NCBI GenBank assembly: GCA_964518905.1
Contig: CAZFJL010000001.1
Location: 1-64,000 of the forward strand
Length of the DNA stretch: 64,000 bases
Source of the DNA: RDYZ01 sp964518905
GTDB taxonomy: Bacteria > Cyanobacteriota > Cyanobacteriia > Cyanobacteriales > Geitlerinemataceae
Direction of reading: 5' to 3'
The translations under genes were made by a program, and so were the position numbers. Below are positions 17,509 to 26,038 of the stretch, piece by piece (position 1 is the first letter of the stretch; every line of letters starts with the position of its first letter). Under the pieces are notes generated by a model. The model was not told where the DNA came from and did not search any database. It saw only the letters and a list, made by a program, of their open reading frames with translations.

Positions 17509-19719
17509 GTGTGGCAGCGTTTTCAGCAGCAGTGTAGTGATCTCGTGCGTCGTAACCCGTTGCGTAATCCCGTGAAAAATTTGCACCGATCGCACGTGAT
17601 CGCCCTCGCCGTCGCGAGTGTTTGCGCCCTAGCTCTGGGTGCTGCCGTTTCCCTGGTCGAAACCGGACGCGATCGCCCGACGGATAAAGCCCTGAGCGAA
17701 TCGGCGATCCCCGAAGCATTAGGCGACGCGCCAGACACGCGCATCGAAGCCCTCACCGCGATCGCCAATGGTGCAGAATCGGCGGATCGATCCCGCGCTC
17801 GCTACCTGCTGGCGCTGAACGCGATCGAAACGGGTCAACCGGAAGTCGCGATCGACTACCTCGACAATCTTGATCGTGACTATCCTCTGCTCGCCGATTG
17901 GACACTCTGGCAACGCGCCCGCGCCCAGCGAGCCTTAAACGAGACCGAGGCCGAACGCCAAACCCTAGAGCAACTGCTAGATGAGTATGGCGATCGCCCC
18001 GTCGCCGCTGAAGCGCTCTACGAACTGGGCAACGGCGACACCACCAGCTCCGACGCCTGGAACACCCTCCTCGAACGCTTCCCCACCCATCCCCGCGCTG
18101 CCGATGCCGCAATGGCGCAACTCACCGCGATCGGCATCGAGCAATCCGCCGCCCTGCCCGCCCTGCGCGTCCTGATCCGCCACCATTACCGATCTGACAT
18201 CGTCCAGTGGCTCGATCGCGCCGTCACCTCCCACAAAGCCCAGCTCACCCCCGAAGACTGGCAACATATCGCCTTTGGCTACTGGGAAGAGCTGGAATAT
18301 CGCAAGGCCGGACTCGCCTACGCCCAGGCTCCCAGCACCGCCCAAACCCGCTATCGTCAGGCGCGATCGCTCCAAATCGGCGGCGAGCGAAACGGTGCGA
18401 TCGCCGCCTATCGTAATGCGATCGCGACCTATCCCAAAGCGCCCGAAACCGCGATGAGTTTGCTCTACCTCTCGCGCCTGGTTCCCGAAAAAGACGCGAT
18501 GGCGCTGCTCGACCAGGCGATCGCCGATTTTCCCGATCAAGCCGCCGAAGCCCTCTACGATCGCGCCTTACTCCTCGAAAAACTCAACAGCCAAACCTCC
18601 GCCCAGCAAGCCAAACAATCGATCCTGACCCAATACGGCCAGTCGGAAACCGCAGCCACCCTACGCTGGAAAAACGCCAAACAGGCCGCGAAAACCGGCG
18701 ATGCGCAAAAGGCGATCGCCTGGGCGCAAGAAATTGTCGAAGAGCAGCCCGATAGTCAGCTTGCCCCGGAAGCACTGTTTTGGATCGGCAAATGGCAGGC
18801 GAAGATCGGCGATTCGGGCGCATCCGAAACGACATTCACCGACGTTTTGCGGCGTTATCCGTGGTCGTACTATGCATGGCGATCGGCGGCATTGCTGGGC
18901 TGGGATGTGGGCGACTTTACAACAGTGCGCGATCGCGTCTCGCAAATCGATCCCCCCGTGGAACGGCTAGCGCTGCCCGCCGGTTCCGACGCCCTCGGCG
19001 AACTATACGCCCTCGGCCTCGATCGCGATGCCTGGTCGCAGTGGCAAGTGGAATTCGAGACGGTGCAGACGCCGAGTTTCGAGGATCAGTACACCGACGG
19101 CATTTTGCGGACGGCGGTGGGAGATTATCTCGACGGTCTGTTTATGTTGACAAGCCTGAATCAGTTCGATGATCCGAGCGATCGGGATAAATTCCGCGAT
19201 GTTCACGATAGCGATAGCTACTGGCTGGCGCTATTTCCCTTTCCCTATCGTGATGTCGTCACCCCCGCCGCCCAGCGTCGCCAGCTCGATCCGCTGTTCG
19301 TGATCGGGCTCATCCGTCAGGAGTCGCGTTTCGTCAGCGATATTCGATCGGTGGCCGATGCCGTGGGGTTAATGCAGGTGTTGCCGAGTACGGCGGACTG
19401 GATCGCGGCGGAAAAGGGCGAGGCAGCGCCGATCGATCTCGTCGATCCGAGTGATAACGTGCGGCTCGGGACGCTGTATTTCCAGTATGTTCACGACCAG
19501 TGGGATAACAATTCGATGCTGGCGGTGGCGAGCTACAACGCGGGGCCGGGAAATGTGGAGGGCTGGCTCGATGAGTTTGGCTTGGGCGATCCCGATGAGT
19601 TTGTCGAAAAAATCCCGTTTGATGAGACGCGGGGTTATGTGTCGTCGGTGTTTGGCAATTATTGGAATTACATGCGGCTCTATGATCCGCGTGTGCGATC
19701 GATGTTAGAGGCGTTATGA
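17509..19719 (+). CDS. TPR-containing lytic transglycosylase (Slt70-like)
   Basis: The 736-residue exported murein hydrolase has an N-terminal membrane segment (about 27-47), a long helical TPR superhelix (about 75-560, many repeats such as AEALYDRALLLEKL and APEALFWIGKWQAKIG), and a C-terminal SLT domain. The SLT domain shows VIGLIRQESRF (catalytic Glu near 605), VGLMQVLPSTADWI, DNVRLGTLYFQYV and ASYNAGPGNV. It cleaves the MurNAc-GlcNAc bond of peptidoglycan with anhydro-ring formation. The start GTG is preceded by AGGAG (17495-17499). The gene reads alone and away from the P450. Confidence 0.92.
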   Translation: MWQRFQQQCSDLVRRNPLRNPVKNLHRSHVIALAVASVCALALGAAVSLVETGRDRPTDKALSESAIPEALGDAPDTRIEALTAIANGAESADRSRARYLLALNAIETGQPEVAIDYLDNLDRDYPLLADWTLWQRARAQRALNETEAERQTLEQLLDEYGDRPVAAEALYELGNGDTTSSDAWNTLLERFPTHPRAADAAMAQLTAIGIEQSAALPALRVLIRHHYRSDIVQWLDRAVTSHKAQLTPEDWQHIAFGYWEELEYRKAGLAYAQAPSTAQTRYRQARSLQIGGERNGAIAAYRNAIATYPKAPETAMSLLYLSRLVPEKDAMALLDQAIADFPDQAAEALYDRALLLEKLNSQTSAQQAKQSILTQYGQSETAATLRWKNAKQAAKTGDAQKAIAWAQEIVEEQPDSQLAPEALFWIGKWQAKIGDSGASETTFTDVLRRYPWSYYAWRSAALLGWDVGDFTTVRDRVSQIDPPVERLALPAGSDALGELYALGLDRDAWSQWQVEFETVQTPSFEDQYTDGILRTAVGDYLDGLFMLTSLNQFDDPSDRDKFRDVHDSDSYWLALFPFPYRDVVTPAAQRRQLDPLFVIGLIRQESRFVSDIRSVADAVGLMQVLPSTADWIAAEKGEAAPIDLVDPSDNVRLGTLYFQYVHDQWDNNSMLAVASYNAGPGNVEGWLDEFGLGDPDEFVEKIPFDETRGYVSSVFGNYWNYMRLYDPRVRSMLEAL

Positions 19720-19766
19720 CGATCGAATAAATATTCGTAAAAAAACAGCTTATTTAGTCTCAAAAA

Positions 19767-20021
19767 ATGCCAGATATTGATCACCTCAATATAATCACGC
19801 TAATTTTGCCCGCATCCTGGCCAACACCGGACGGACTAGCAATGATTGGCAAATTAATACGAAGCGAAACAAATCGCGTGATGACGGGCTACCATTTCGA
19901 CCTCAACGCGAACGAGCTATACGCAGACCACACAGACAACCCGTCAGCAGGTCAAACACATCATTTTTGTGTTTACAGTCCAAGCAATGACATTGATCGA
20001 CCACCCGTCACACTGCGTTAA
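19767..20021 (+). CDS. Small hypothetical protein upstream of the C5 methyltransferase
   Basis: An 84-residue frame with no recognised domain ends 23 bp before the DNA methyltransferase and shares its AT-richer, less HIP1-dense composition. Its sequence is mixed, without a membrane segment; motifs such as MTGYHFDLNANELY and PSAGQTHHFCVY look like folded protein rather than random. It might be an accessory or controller gene acquired with the methylase, but there is no helix-turn-helix to support that. Confidence 0.4.
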   Translation: MPDIDHLNIITLILPASWPTPDGLAMIGKLIRSETNRVMTGYHFDLNANELYADHTDNPSAGQTHHFCVYSPSNDIDRPPVTLR

Positions 20022-20044
20022 AAAATGCGTTCATAACATCGAGA

Positions 20045-21220
20045 ATGAGTACCCAAAATAATCAGCATTCTGTGGTCGGTCTCTGCTCCGGAGCCGGTGG
20101 CCTTGATCTTGGCTTCGAGCAAGCCGGTTTCCATCACAAACATGCGATCGACCTCAACCCCTGGGCGATCGCCACCTTGCAACAAAACCGGCCTCAATGG
20201 TCAGTCACGCAAACCGACCTAAAAGACTTTGAACTCAGCCAGACGGATGCACCAGATGTTTTACTCGCAGGCGTTCCCTGCCAAGGTTTTTCCCTCGGTG
20301 GCAATCGTCAAAACCACGATCCTCGCAACCAGCTTTATAAACAAGTTTTACGCATCACAGCACAATCTAAACCACGCGTCGTTGTGATTGAGAATGTTTT
20401 AAACTTACGCACAATGCGATCTCCCGATACCGACAAGCCATTCGCTGTCCAGATTGCCGACGATCTCAAACAATGCGGTTATCAAGTATTTTATGGCATA
20501 TTCAAAATGTGTCATTACGGTGTACCACAAACCCGCCGCCGCTTCGTTTTCGTAGCTTTTTATGGTGCTGCACCACTGGGATACACGCTACCTCAACCCG
20601 ACGATCACATCACTCCTATTCGATCATTTCTCTTCGACCTCGCCCACGAGACAAATTGCCCACCTCGCACAACAAACTCTCCCGATCACACCTTACCTAA
20701 TCACGATCCCCAATGGGGTTTTAAAAGTGCCGTGCATCTTGCTACGGGTAAATCATTTGCGGAAGGCGATCACGTTTTCCCCGTTCGCTTCTCTCGCACC
20801 GCTTCTGATGGCAATCCTCTGCGAAGTTATGACGAACCGTTTCCGGCGATCGATACCGCAACAGTATGGGGATGGGCGCAAGGTCATGTGAAGGCAGAAC
20901 GTCGGGAAAAAGATCGCCAAACTGGTAAACATGTTCGCAATCCACAGGCACGCATAAAACTATGGCGTATCTCGGCATCACGCTTACGATCGTTTACCCA
21001 TCGAGAGTATGCCCGGTTGCAGACCTTTCCCGATGATTGGGTGTTTTGCGGTGGTAATAAACGCGACGTTCACATGCAAATTGGTAATGCTGTTCCAGTC
21101 GAGTTCGCGCGGCGATTGGGTGAGAATATTTCGCAGGCGTTGGTTTGTTTAGATCAGGGAAACGCGATACCGGAAGGTTCGGGGTCATATCAGCTATCGC
21201 TCTTGCCGCAAATGGTCTGA
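20045..21220 (+). CDS. DNA (cytosine-5) methyltransferase, solitary
   Basis: The 391-residue enzyme has the ordered C5-methylase motifs: I VVGLCSGAGGLDLGFEQAG, IV LLAGVPCQGFS with the catalytic Cys at residue 79, VI VIENV, VIII PQTRRRFVFVA, a target-recognition region of about 120 residues, and IX/X REYARLQTFPDDW and QIGNAVP. It methylates a specific cytosine in DNA. No endonuclease or Vsr gene is adjacent, so it appears to be an orphan. The best characterised orphan C5 methylase of cyanobacteria modifies CGATCG, the core of HIP1, which is abundant here; that specificity is only a hypothesis for this protein. Confidence 0.93.
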   Translation: MSTQNNQHSVVGLCSGAGGLDLGFEQAGFHHKHAIDLNPWAIATLQQNRPQWSVTQTDLKDFELSQTDAPDVLLAGVPCQGFSLGGNRQNHDPRNQLYKQVLRITAQSKPRVVVIENVLNLRTMRSPDTDKPFAVQIADDLKQCGYQVFYGIFKMCHYGVPQTRRRFVFVAFYGAAPLGYTLPQPDDHITPIRSFLFDLAHETNCPPRTTNSPDHTLPNHDPQWGFKSAVHLATGKSFAEGDHVFPVRFSRTASDGNPLRSYDEPFPAIDTATVWGWAQGHVKAERREKDRQTGKHVRNPQARIKLWRISASRLRSFTHREYARLQTFPDDWVFCGGNKRDVHMQIGNAVPVEFARRLGENISQALVCLDQGNAIPEGSGSYQLSLLPQMV

Positions 21221-21261
21221 CCACTGGGCGATTTGCTACCCACAAAATGCGCTAATACAGC

Positions 21262-21597
21262 TCACGCCCGAATCCCAAAATAGGTCAACACCAGATCCTC
21301 CTCACCCGTATTGCTCACCTCATGCACCTCATGCGGCGCGATCGCCACGCAGCCCCCCGGAATCAGCGCCACATCCACCCCATCCACACAAATCTTGCCC
21401 GACCCCGACTCCACAAAAAATACCTCGCTCATGTCCGCGTGAGAATGCGCCGCAGCCACATCCCCCGGCGCAAACCGTGCCTGCGCGAAATTCGTCAGAT
21501 TGGTTAGGTCGCCATTCCCGAGCATGACCCGTTTGCGGATACTCGGATTGTGCGATACACCCGTTGCGTTAATCTGATCCAGATTGATGTGTTTCAT
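21262..21597 (-). CDS. Cupin domain protein
   Basis: From the ATG at 21597 the 111-residue protein is a single small beta-barrel cupin. Motif 1 is seen as AAAHSHADMSEVFFVESGSG (metal-ligand His, His, Glu) and motif 2 as IAPHEVHEVSN. Upstream in-frame sequence to 21813 has no cupin similarity and overlaps the start of the divergent WD40 gene, so the shorter start is preferred. Function is unspecified; such stand-alone cupins bind metals and small ligands. Confidence 0.88.
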   Translation of the reverse strand: MKHINLDQINATGVSHNPSIRKRVMLGNGDLTNLTNFAQARFAPGDVAAAHSHADMSEVFFVESGSGKICVDGVDVALIPGGCVAIAPHEVHEVSNTGEEDLVLTYFGIRA

Positions 21598-21762
21598 CGG
21601 ATTATCACAAAGATTGTAGATAGTGTTGGACAAACGAAAACGTCTCTTCCCGAGAAAATACTTAGACAAAGAGATCGTCTTTGCCGCCAATAGGTCAGTA
21701 CAGCGATCGAAGTTTGCTAGGGTTATGAGACAGTTCGGGATGCTAACGCCAATACAAACATA

Positions 21763-24291
21763 ATGGGCGCGAATACCAGACCACGCAGACCACAGCGGCA
21801 AAATCAACTTCAACTCGCAGAGTATATCTGTTGGGTGAGTTCTGCCGTGGGAACGGTGGTTGCGAGTACCTCGATGCAGTTTGCCTATGCGGGCGTGCCG
21901 CTATCGCTGTCGTTGTTGTTGAATCTGGCGAATCGTCGTCGGATCGAAGTGGTGACCCATCAGCGAGCGATGGGCGCGGTGGTGCGGGTGCAACAACAGT
22001 TAAGCCAGGATCTCGCCGCGATCGAGCAGCGCCTTCGCCAGGTGGCGGAACGCCATCAAACCGAAAGCCCGACTCAAAGTCAGCTTCGTCTTCAGCAGCT
22101 TCACCAGCTCGCGCAACACACCAGCGACAGTCAGGCGCGGATTCGCGATCTGGATGATTTTCGCTTGGTCTATCAGGAAATCGTCAGCCTGCAAGAACAG
22201 CACCGCCACGTTTACGAATCGCTTGCGGCGACGATCGACTATCTCAATGATTCGCCGTTGCCGCAGCGGGTGGACGAAATTGAAGCGGCGATCGGCCAGA
22301 TTCGTCGCGATTTCGGTCTGATGAACGATCGTCTCGCCCACAGTATGCCGATCGATGTGACGCGCCATGCCCAAAGCGACACACTCGATCATCTGAGTGC
22401 CGATCTCGACGATCTCGATCATGTTCGTGAGCAAACCCAGGCCGGTGATCTCGATCTGGAGTCTGACCTTGCGAGCGATGCTCTCGATCAAATTTTTGAA
22501 ACCGAACGCCAGCGAGACAGTCTTGAACGTCGCACGATCACCTTGCCGCTCGAACAGTTTGCTGCGCGGCCTGTGTCGGATTTGGGCGCGGACTTGGGCG
22601 CGGATTTGGGCGCGGATTTGGACTTAGAGTCTGAATCTAAATCTGAGTTTGAAGCGATCGATCAGCTTGACGACAATAATGATGATTCGTCGTTCCTCGA
22701 AACGCCAAGCGCTACCGCCGTCGGTGGATTTGCGGCAACTTTTGCGACCAATGCGATCGCCGCTCCATCAACGACCTCTCCCACTCCGAAAAATCTTGCT
22801 AATTCAGACCTCGGGATCGATGCGACGGCTGTAGAGGAGCTCGACGATGGGATCTTTGATGCCGATATCTTGACGGACGAAACGACCGATCGCGGTTCGA
22901 TGGACGAGATGGTCTCGCCTCCGGATTCGGTTGTGGAACAAATGTCGGGGGATGAGACGACAATCCGTGATGCTCGCGATCAGCTCGAAGCGTCTGCGAC
23001 TAAACCCCCGTCGCAAACCCAGCGACCCACGATCGAGCTATTTTCACCCAATGCATCGCCATCGATCAACCCTGAACCCGCACCCAACGCCATACCGCCG
23101 CTGGATCTCGATCAAGCAGAGAACGAGCCGATCGCCAATTCGCCGACTGACTCGCTAATCGAGCTTACCCGAACCGGTACAGCACCCGTTTCCTTTGCCC
23201 TCGTGAGCCCGAGTCCCACCACTCAGCCCAAACCGAACCCGCCCGCCAGCCCCGCCGGGATCAATTTACCGGCGATCGATGCTGATTTTGTCCCGGCGAC
23301 TCCGTCCGATCTTCCCTCAAATCCCAGCGTTCCGCCCCAAGACTGGCAGCGCATTTCGACCCTCACCGACCACGGCGATTGGGTCAGCGACCTGGCGATC
23401 GATCCCACGGGCAAGATGCTAATCAGCGCCAGCTTCGATCGCACGATTCAGCTCTGGGATCTCCAAAGTGGTGAATCGCTCAATGTGTTATCGGAACATA
23501 GCAGCCCGGTTTGCGCGATCGCCCTCAGTCGCAGTCAAGGCTGGCTGGTGAGCGGCAGTTGGGATCGAACGATCAAAATTTGGGATCTCGATACCCAGGC
23601 GCTGCTGGAAACGTTGGTCGATGATTCGGGCGTGGCGGGATCGGTGCGATCGCTAGCCGTCAGCCCGAACGGTCGCTTCATCGCCAGCGGTTGGTTTGAC
23701 CGGACGATCGCCATTTGGGATGTACGCATCACGCCCAAGCGTCGCAAAGTCTCGGTCAGTGCCTGCGGGTCACAACTGGCTCACAGTGGCCGCGTGGATG
23801 CGATCGCCTTTGATCCCACCGGCAAATGGCTCGCCAGTGCCAGCGCCGACGGCACGGTCAAACTCTGGTCGGTCGATGGCAATACGGGCGAGCTGGAATT
23901 GGTGAACACGCTGGCGGATAGTGCCGATCCGATTAACGCGGTGACCTTTAGCCGCGACGGGACGGTGTTAATCGAGGCCAATCGCGATCGCACGATTCGT
24001 ATCTGGGATGTGGAAACCGGCGATCAGCTCCATAAACTTACGGGTCACAACAGTTCCGTCACGGCCTTGGCGGTACATCCAGACGGCGAAACCCTGATCA
24101 GCGGTAGCTCCGATGGCACGGTGCGGCTGTGGCACATCCCGACGGGGCAGGCGATCGGCACGCTCTCAGGTAGTCGGGACGCGGTAATGTCAGTGGCGGT
24201 GAGCGATGATGGTCAAGTTTTGGTCAGTGGTAGCGCTGATGGTTCGATCGATGTGTGGCGACGTTGGGGTATGGCCGAATTGCCGGTGTAG
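21763..24291 (+). CDS. WD40-repeat protein with membrane-proximal coiled coil and acidic linker
   Basis: The 842-residue protein has an N-terminal hydrophobic region (about 22-60, YICWVSSAVGTVVAS and YAGVPLSLSLLLNLA), a long helical/coiled-coil stretch (about 70-210), an acidic low-complexity linker (about 210-540) that includes a triple DLGA repeat near 270, and a C-terminal WD40 propeller (about 545-842). WD40 units end in characteristic WD or W-x dipeptides: IQLWDLQSG, IKIWDLDTQ, IAIWDVRIT, VKLWSVDGN, IRIWDVETG, VRLWHIPTG and IDVWRRWG, so seven blades are visible. It is probably a membrane-attached scaffold. The partner is unknown. Confidence 0.88.
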   Translation: MGANTRPRRPQRQNQLQLAEYICWVSSAVGTVVASTSMQFAYAGVPLSLSLLLNLANRRRIEVVTHQRAMGAVVRVQQQLSQDLAAIEQRLRQVAERHQTESPTQSQLRLQQLHQLAQHTSDSQARIRDLDDFRLVYQEIVSLQEQHRHVYESLAATIDYLNDSPLPQRVDEIEAAIGQIRRDFGLMNDRLAHSMPIDVTRHAQSDTLDHLSADLDDLDHVREQTQAGDLDLESDLASDALDQIFETERQRDSLERRTITLPLEQFAARPVSDLGADLGADLGADLDLESESKSEFEAIDQLDDNNDDSSFLETPSATAVGGFAATFATNAIAAPSTTSPTPKNLANSDLGIDATAVEELDDGIFDADILTDETTDRGSMDEMVSPPDSVVEQMSGDETTIRDARDQLEASATKPPSQTQRPTIELFSPNASPSINPEPAPNAIPPLDLDQAENEPIANSPTDSLIELTRTGTAPVSFALVSPSPTTQPKPNPPASPAGINLPAIDADFVPATPSDLPSNPSVPPQDWQRISTLTDHGDWVSDLAIDPTGKMLISASFDRTIQLWDLQSGESLNVLSEHSSPVCAIALSRSQGWLVSGSWDRTIKIWDLDTQALLETLVDDSGVAGSVRSLAVSPNGRFIASGWFDRTIAIWDVRITPKRRKVSVSACGSQLAHSGRVDAIAFDPTGKWLASASADGTVKLWSVDGNTGELELVNTLADSADPINAVTFSRDGTVLIEANRDRTIRIWDVETGDQLHKLTGHNSSVTALAVHPDGETLISGSSDGTVRLWHIPTGQAIGTLSGSRDAVMSVAVSDDGQVLVSGSADGSIDVWRRWGMAELPV

Positions 24292-24456
24292 TGGCCATTG
24301 GGTGGCGGTCGTCCGGGGCGATTTCGGGACGATTTCGGGGCGATCGCAGGGCGATCATTGCGATTCCCGGTGCTGTCCACTGTTAATCTAGTACAGACAA
24401 ATTCAAAGTTTCATAACCTTATATCTGCGCGTTTTGACGCGGTTTTAGATCTCGGC

Positions 24457-25044
24457 ATGGTCAAGCGTTTTCTCCAATCTCTGTTCGTATCCCTGTCTCG
24501 TTTACGGGTGGCTTTCGCCCTAACGCTATCGATCGGTTTACTCTGGCTTTCAACCAGCACACCCGTCGCCGCTAGCGCCAACGATGACAGCTTTGATGGC
24601 AACATCTTTGCGCTTTACGCCGGAAACGGATCACTCGTACCGCCCAAACAGACGATCGCCGAATCGATCGCCCAGGGTCGCCCGTCGCTGCTCGTGCTTT
24701 ACCTCGAAGACAGCACCGATTGCAAACTCTTCGCCTCGAAGGTGTCGCGTTTGCAAGGGTTTTACGGTCGCTACACCAGCATTATTCCCGTAAATATTGA
24801 TAGCCTCCCCCTCGAAGGCAGCGGCGAACCCACCGATCCGGCGACCTATAATGATCAGCTTGTGCCGAAAACGGTTCTGTTCGATCGCGAGGGCAATATC
24901 GTCCTCAACGTCACTGGTAACGTTCCGTTTGAGACGATCGATGACAAATTCCGCGAAGTCTTTAATTTGTTGCCGCGCGACGAATCCGAGGAGCTGATCC
25001 TGCGCGAACCGCTGAACGAAATTAATAGCGAGCTATCTCAGTAA
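24457..25044 (+). CDS. Thylakoid photosystem I accumulation factor (thioredoxin-like)
   Basis: From the ATG at 24457 the protein is 195 residues. A signal-like hydrophobic segment (about 14-38) precedes a conserved cyanobacterial thioredoxin-fold domain: DGNIFALYAGNGSLVPPK, LVLYLEDSTDCKLFASKVS, FYGRYTSIIPVNIDSLP, VPKTVLFDREGNIVLN and a conserved C-terminus EPLNEINSELSQ. This protein family is found across oxygenic cyanobacteria and annotated as needed for photosystem I accumulation; that role is known of the family. Only one Cys remains at the thioredoxin position, so it is not a classic redox CxxC enzyme. Homology does not extend upstream of the chosen start. Confidence 0.85.
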   Translation: MVKRFLQSLFVSLSRLRVAFALTLSIGLLWLSTSTPVAASANDDSFDGNIFALYAGNGSLVPPKQTIAESIAQGRPSLLVLYLEDSTDCKLFASKVSRLQGFYGRYTSIIPVNIDSLPLEGSGEPTDPATYNDQLVPKTVLFDREGNIVLNVTGNVPFETIDDKFREVFNLLPRDESEELILREPLNEINSELSQ

Positions 25045-25060
25045 GGTTTCAATCCAGCAC

Positions 25061-25162
25061 GAGTAGGGTGGGCAATGCCCACCACGATCAACCCCAGGCA
25101 ATGCCCAGCACGATCAACCAGCGAATTAATTTCCGTCATGGTGGGCATTGCCCACCCTACTC
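25061..25162. repeat. Long inverted repeat between the PSI factor gene and dapB
   Basis: A 24-bp sequence at 25061-25084 (GAGTAGGGTGGGCAATGCCC, then ACCA) recurs as its exact reverse complement at 25139-25162. Each arm contains its own palindrome (GTGGGCAATGCCCAC or GTGGGCATTGCCCAC). CACGATCAACC also occurs twice inside. Such GGTGGGCATTGCCCACC units are dispersed intergenic repeats in many cyanobacteria. Here the pair can form one large stem that would separate the two genes' transcripts. Confidence 0.85.
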
Positions 25163-25207
25163 TCACTTAATCCCTATCCCTTTATATTTCTCCATCCCCA
25201 GCCATTC

Positions 25208-26038
25208 ATGACTGCTCCCACATCTCCGATCCCCGTCGTTGTTAACGGCGCTGCTGGCAAAATGGGCCGCGAAACCGTCAAGGCGATCGCGGCTGCCGAT
25301 GACATGATGCTCGTCGGCGCGATCGATGCCAACCCCGAATTACTCGGCCAAGATATCGGCGAGATCGCCGGATGCGGCCCCCTCGAAGTGCCGATCCTCG
25401 CCGACCTGCAAAGTACGCTGGTCGTTGCCACCCAAGAACAACAGCAAGGCGTGATGGTGGACTTTACCCATCCGAGCTGTGTTTACGAAAATGTCCGATC
25501 GGCGATCGCCTACGGAGTCCGTCCGGTGGTCGGTACGACTGGGCTGAGTGAAGCGCAGATCGCTGACCTGGCCGAATTTGCCGACAAAGCCAGCACCGGC
25601 TGCGCGATTATTCCCAACTTTGCGATCGGCGTTGTCTTGATGCAGCAAGCCGCCATCCAAGCGGCGCAGTATTTCGACCACGTGGAAATCATTGAGCTGC
25701 ACCACGATCGCAAGGCCGACGCTCCCAGCGGTACGGCGATCAAAACCGCCCAGTTGATTGGTGAACTCGGTAAAACTTTTAACGAGCCAAAGGTTGACGA
25801 AAAAGAAATCCTCGATCGAGCACGCGGTGCGATCGGCGACAGCGATATTCGCATTCACAGCATTCGTCTCCCCGGCCTGATCGCCCACCAGGAAGTCATC
25901 TTCGGCGCTCCGGGTCAGATTTACACCCTGCGTCACGACACCAGCGATCGCGCCTGCTATATGCCCGGTGTGCTGCTCGCCATCCGCAAAGTGACCGAAC
26001 TCAAAAGCCTAGTCTACGGCCTGGAGAAACTGCTCTAG
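25208..26038 (+). CDS. dapB: 4-hydroxy-tetrahydrodipicolinate reductase
   Basis: The 276-residue enzyme reduces the cyclic DHDPS product with NAD(P)H in the lysine and diaminopimelate pathway, feeding peptidoglycan. Visible motifs are the N-terminal nucleotide-binding VNGAAGKMGRETVKAIA, VVGTTGLSE, the active-site EIIELHHDRKADAPSGTA with His-His and Lys, and the C-terminal GVLLAIRKV. The start is the ATG at 25208 because homology begins there; in-frame upstream codons overlap the repeat. The next gene starts at the base after its stop codon. Confidence 0.96.
   Translation: MTAPTSPIPVVVNGAAGKMGRETVKAIAAADDMMLVGAIDANPELLGQDIGEIAGCGPLEVPILADLQSTLVVATQEQQQGVMVDFTHPSCVYENVRSAIAYGVRPVVGTTGLSEAQIADLAEFADKASTGCAIIPNFAIGVVLMQQAAIQAAQYFDHVEIIELHHDRKADAPSGTAIKTAQLIGELGKTFNEPKVDEKEILDRARGAIGDSDIRIHSIRLPGLIAHQEVIFGAPGQIYTLRHDTSDRACYMPGVLLAIRKVTELKSLVYGLEKLL

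Noticed and set aside
19720..19766. A terminator after the lytic transglycosylase
   Set aside because: The AT-rich CGAATA/TATTCG hairpin is followed by A rather than T on the coding strand, so it does not fit an intrinsic terminator there.
24298..24456. A 53-residue N-terminal extension of the photosystem I factor
   Set aside because: The family's signal segment and conserved region start after the ATG at 24457.
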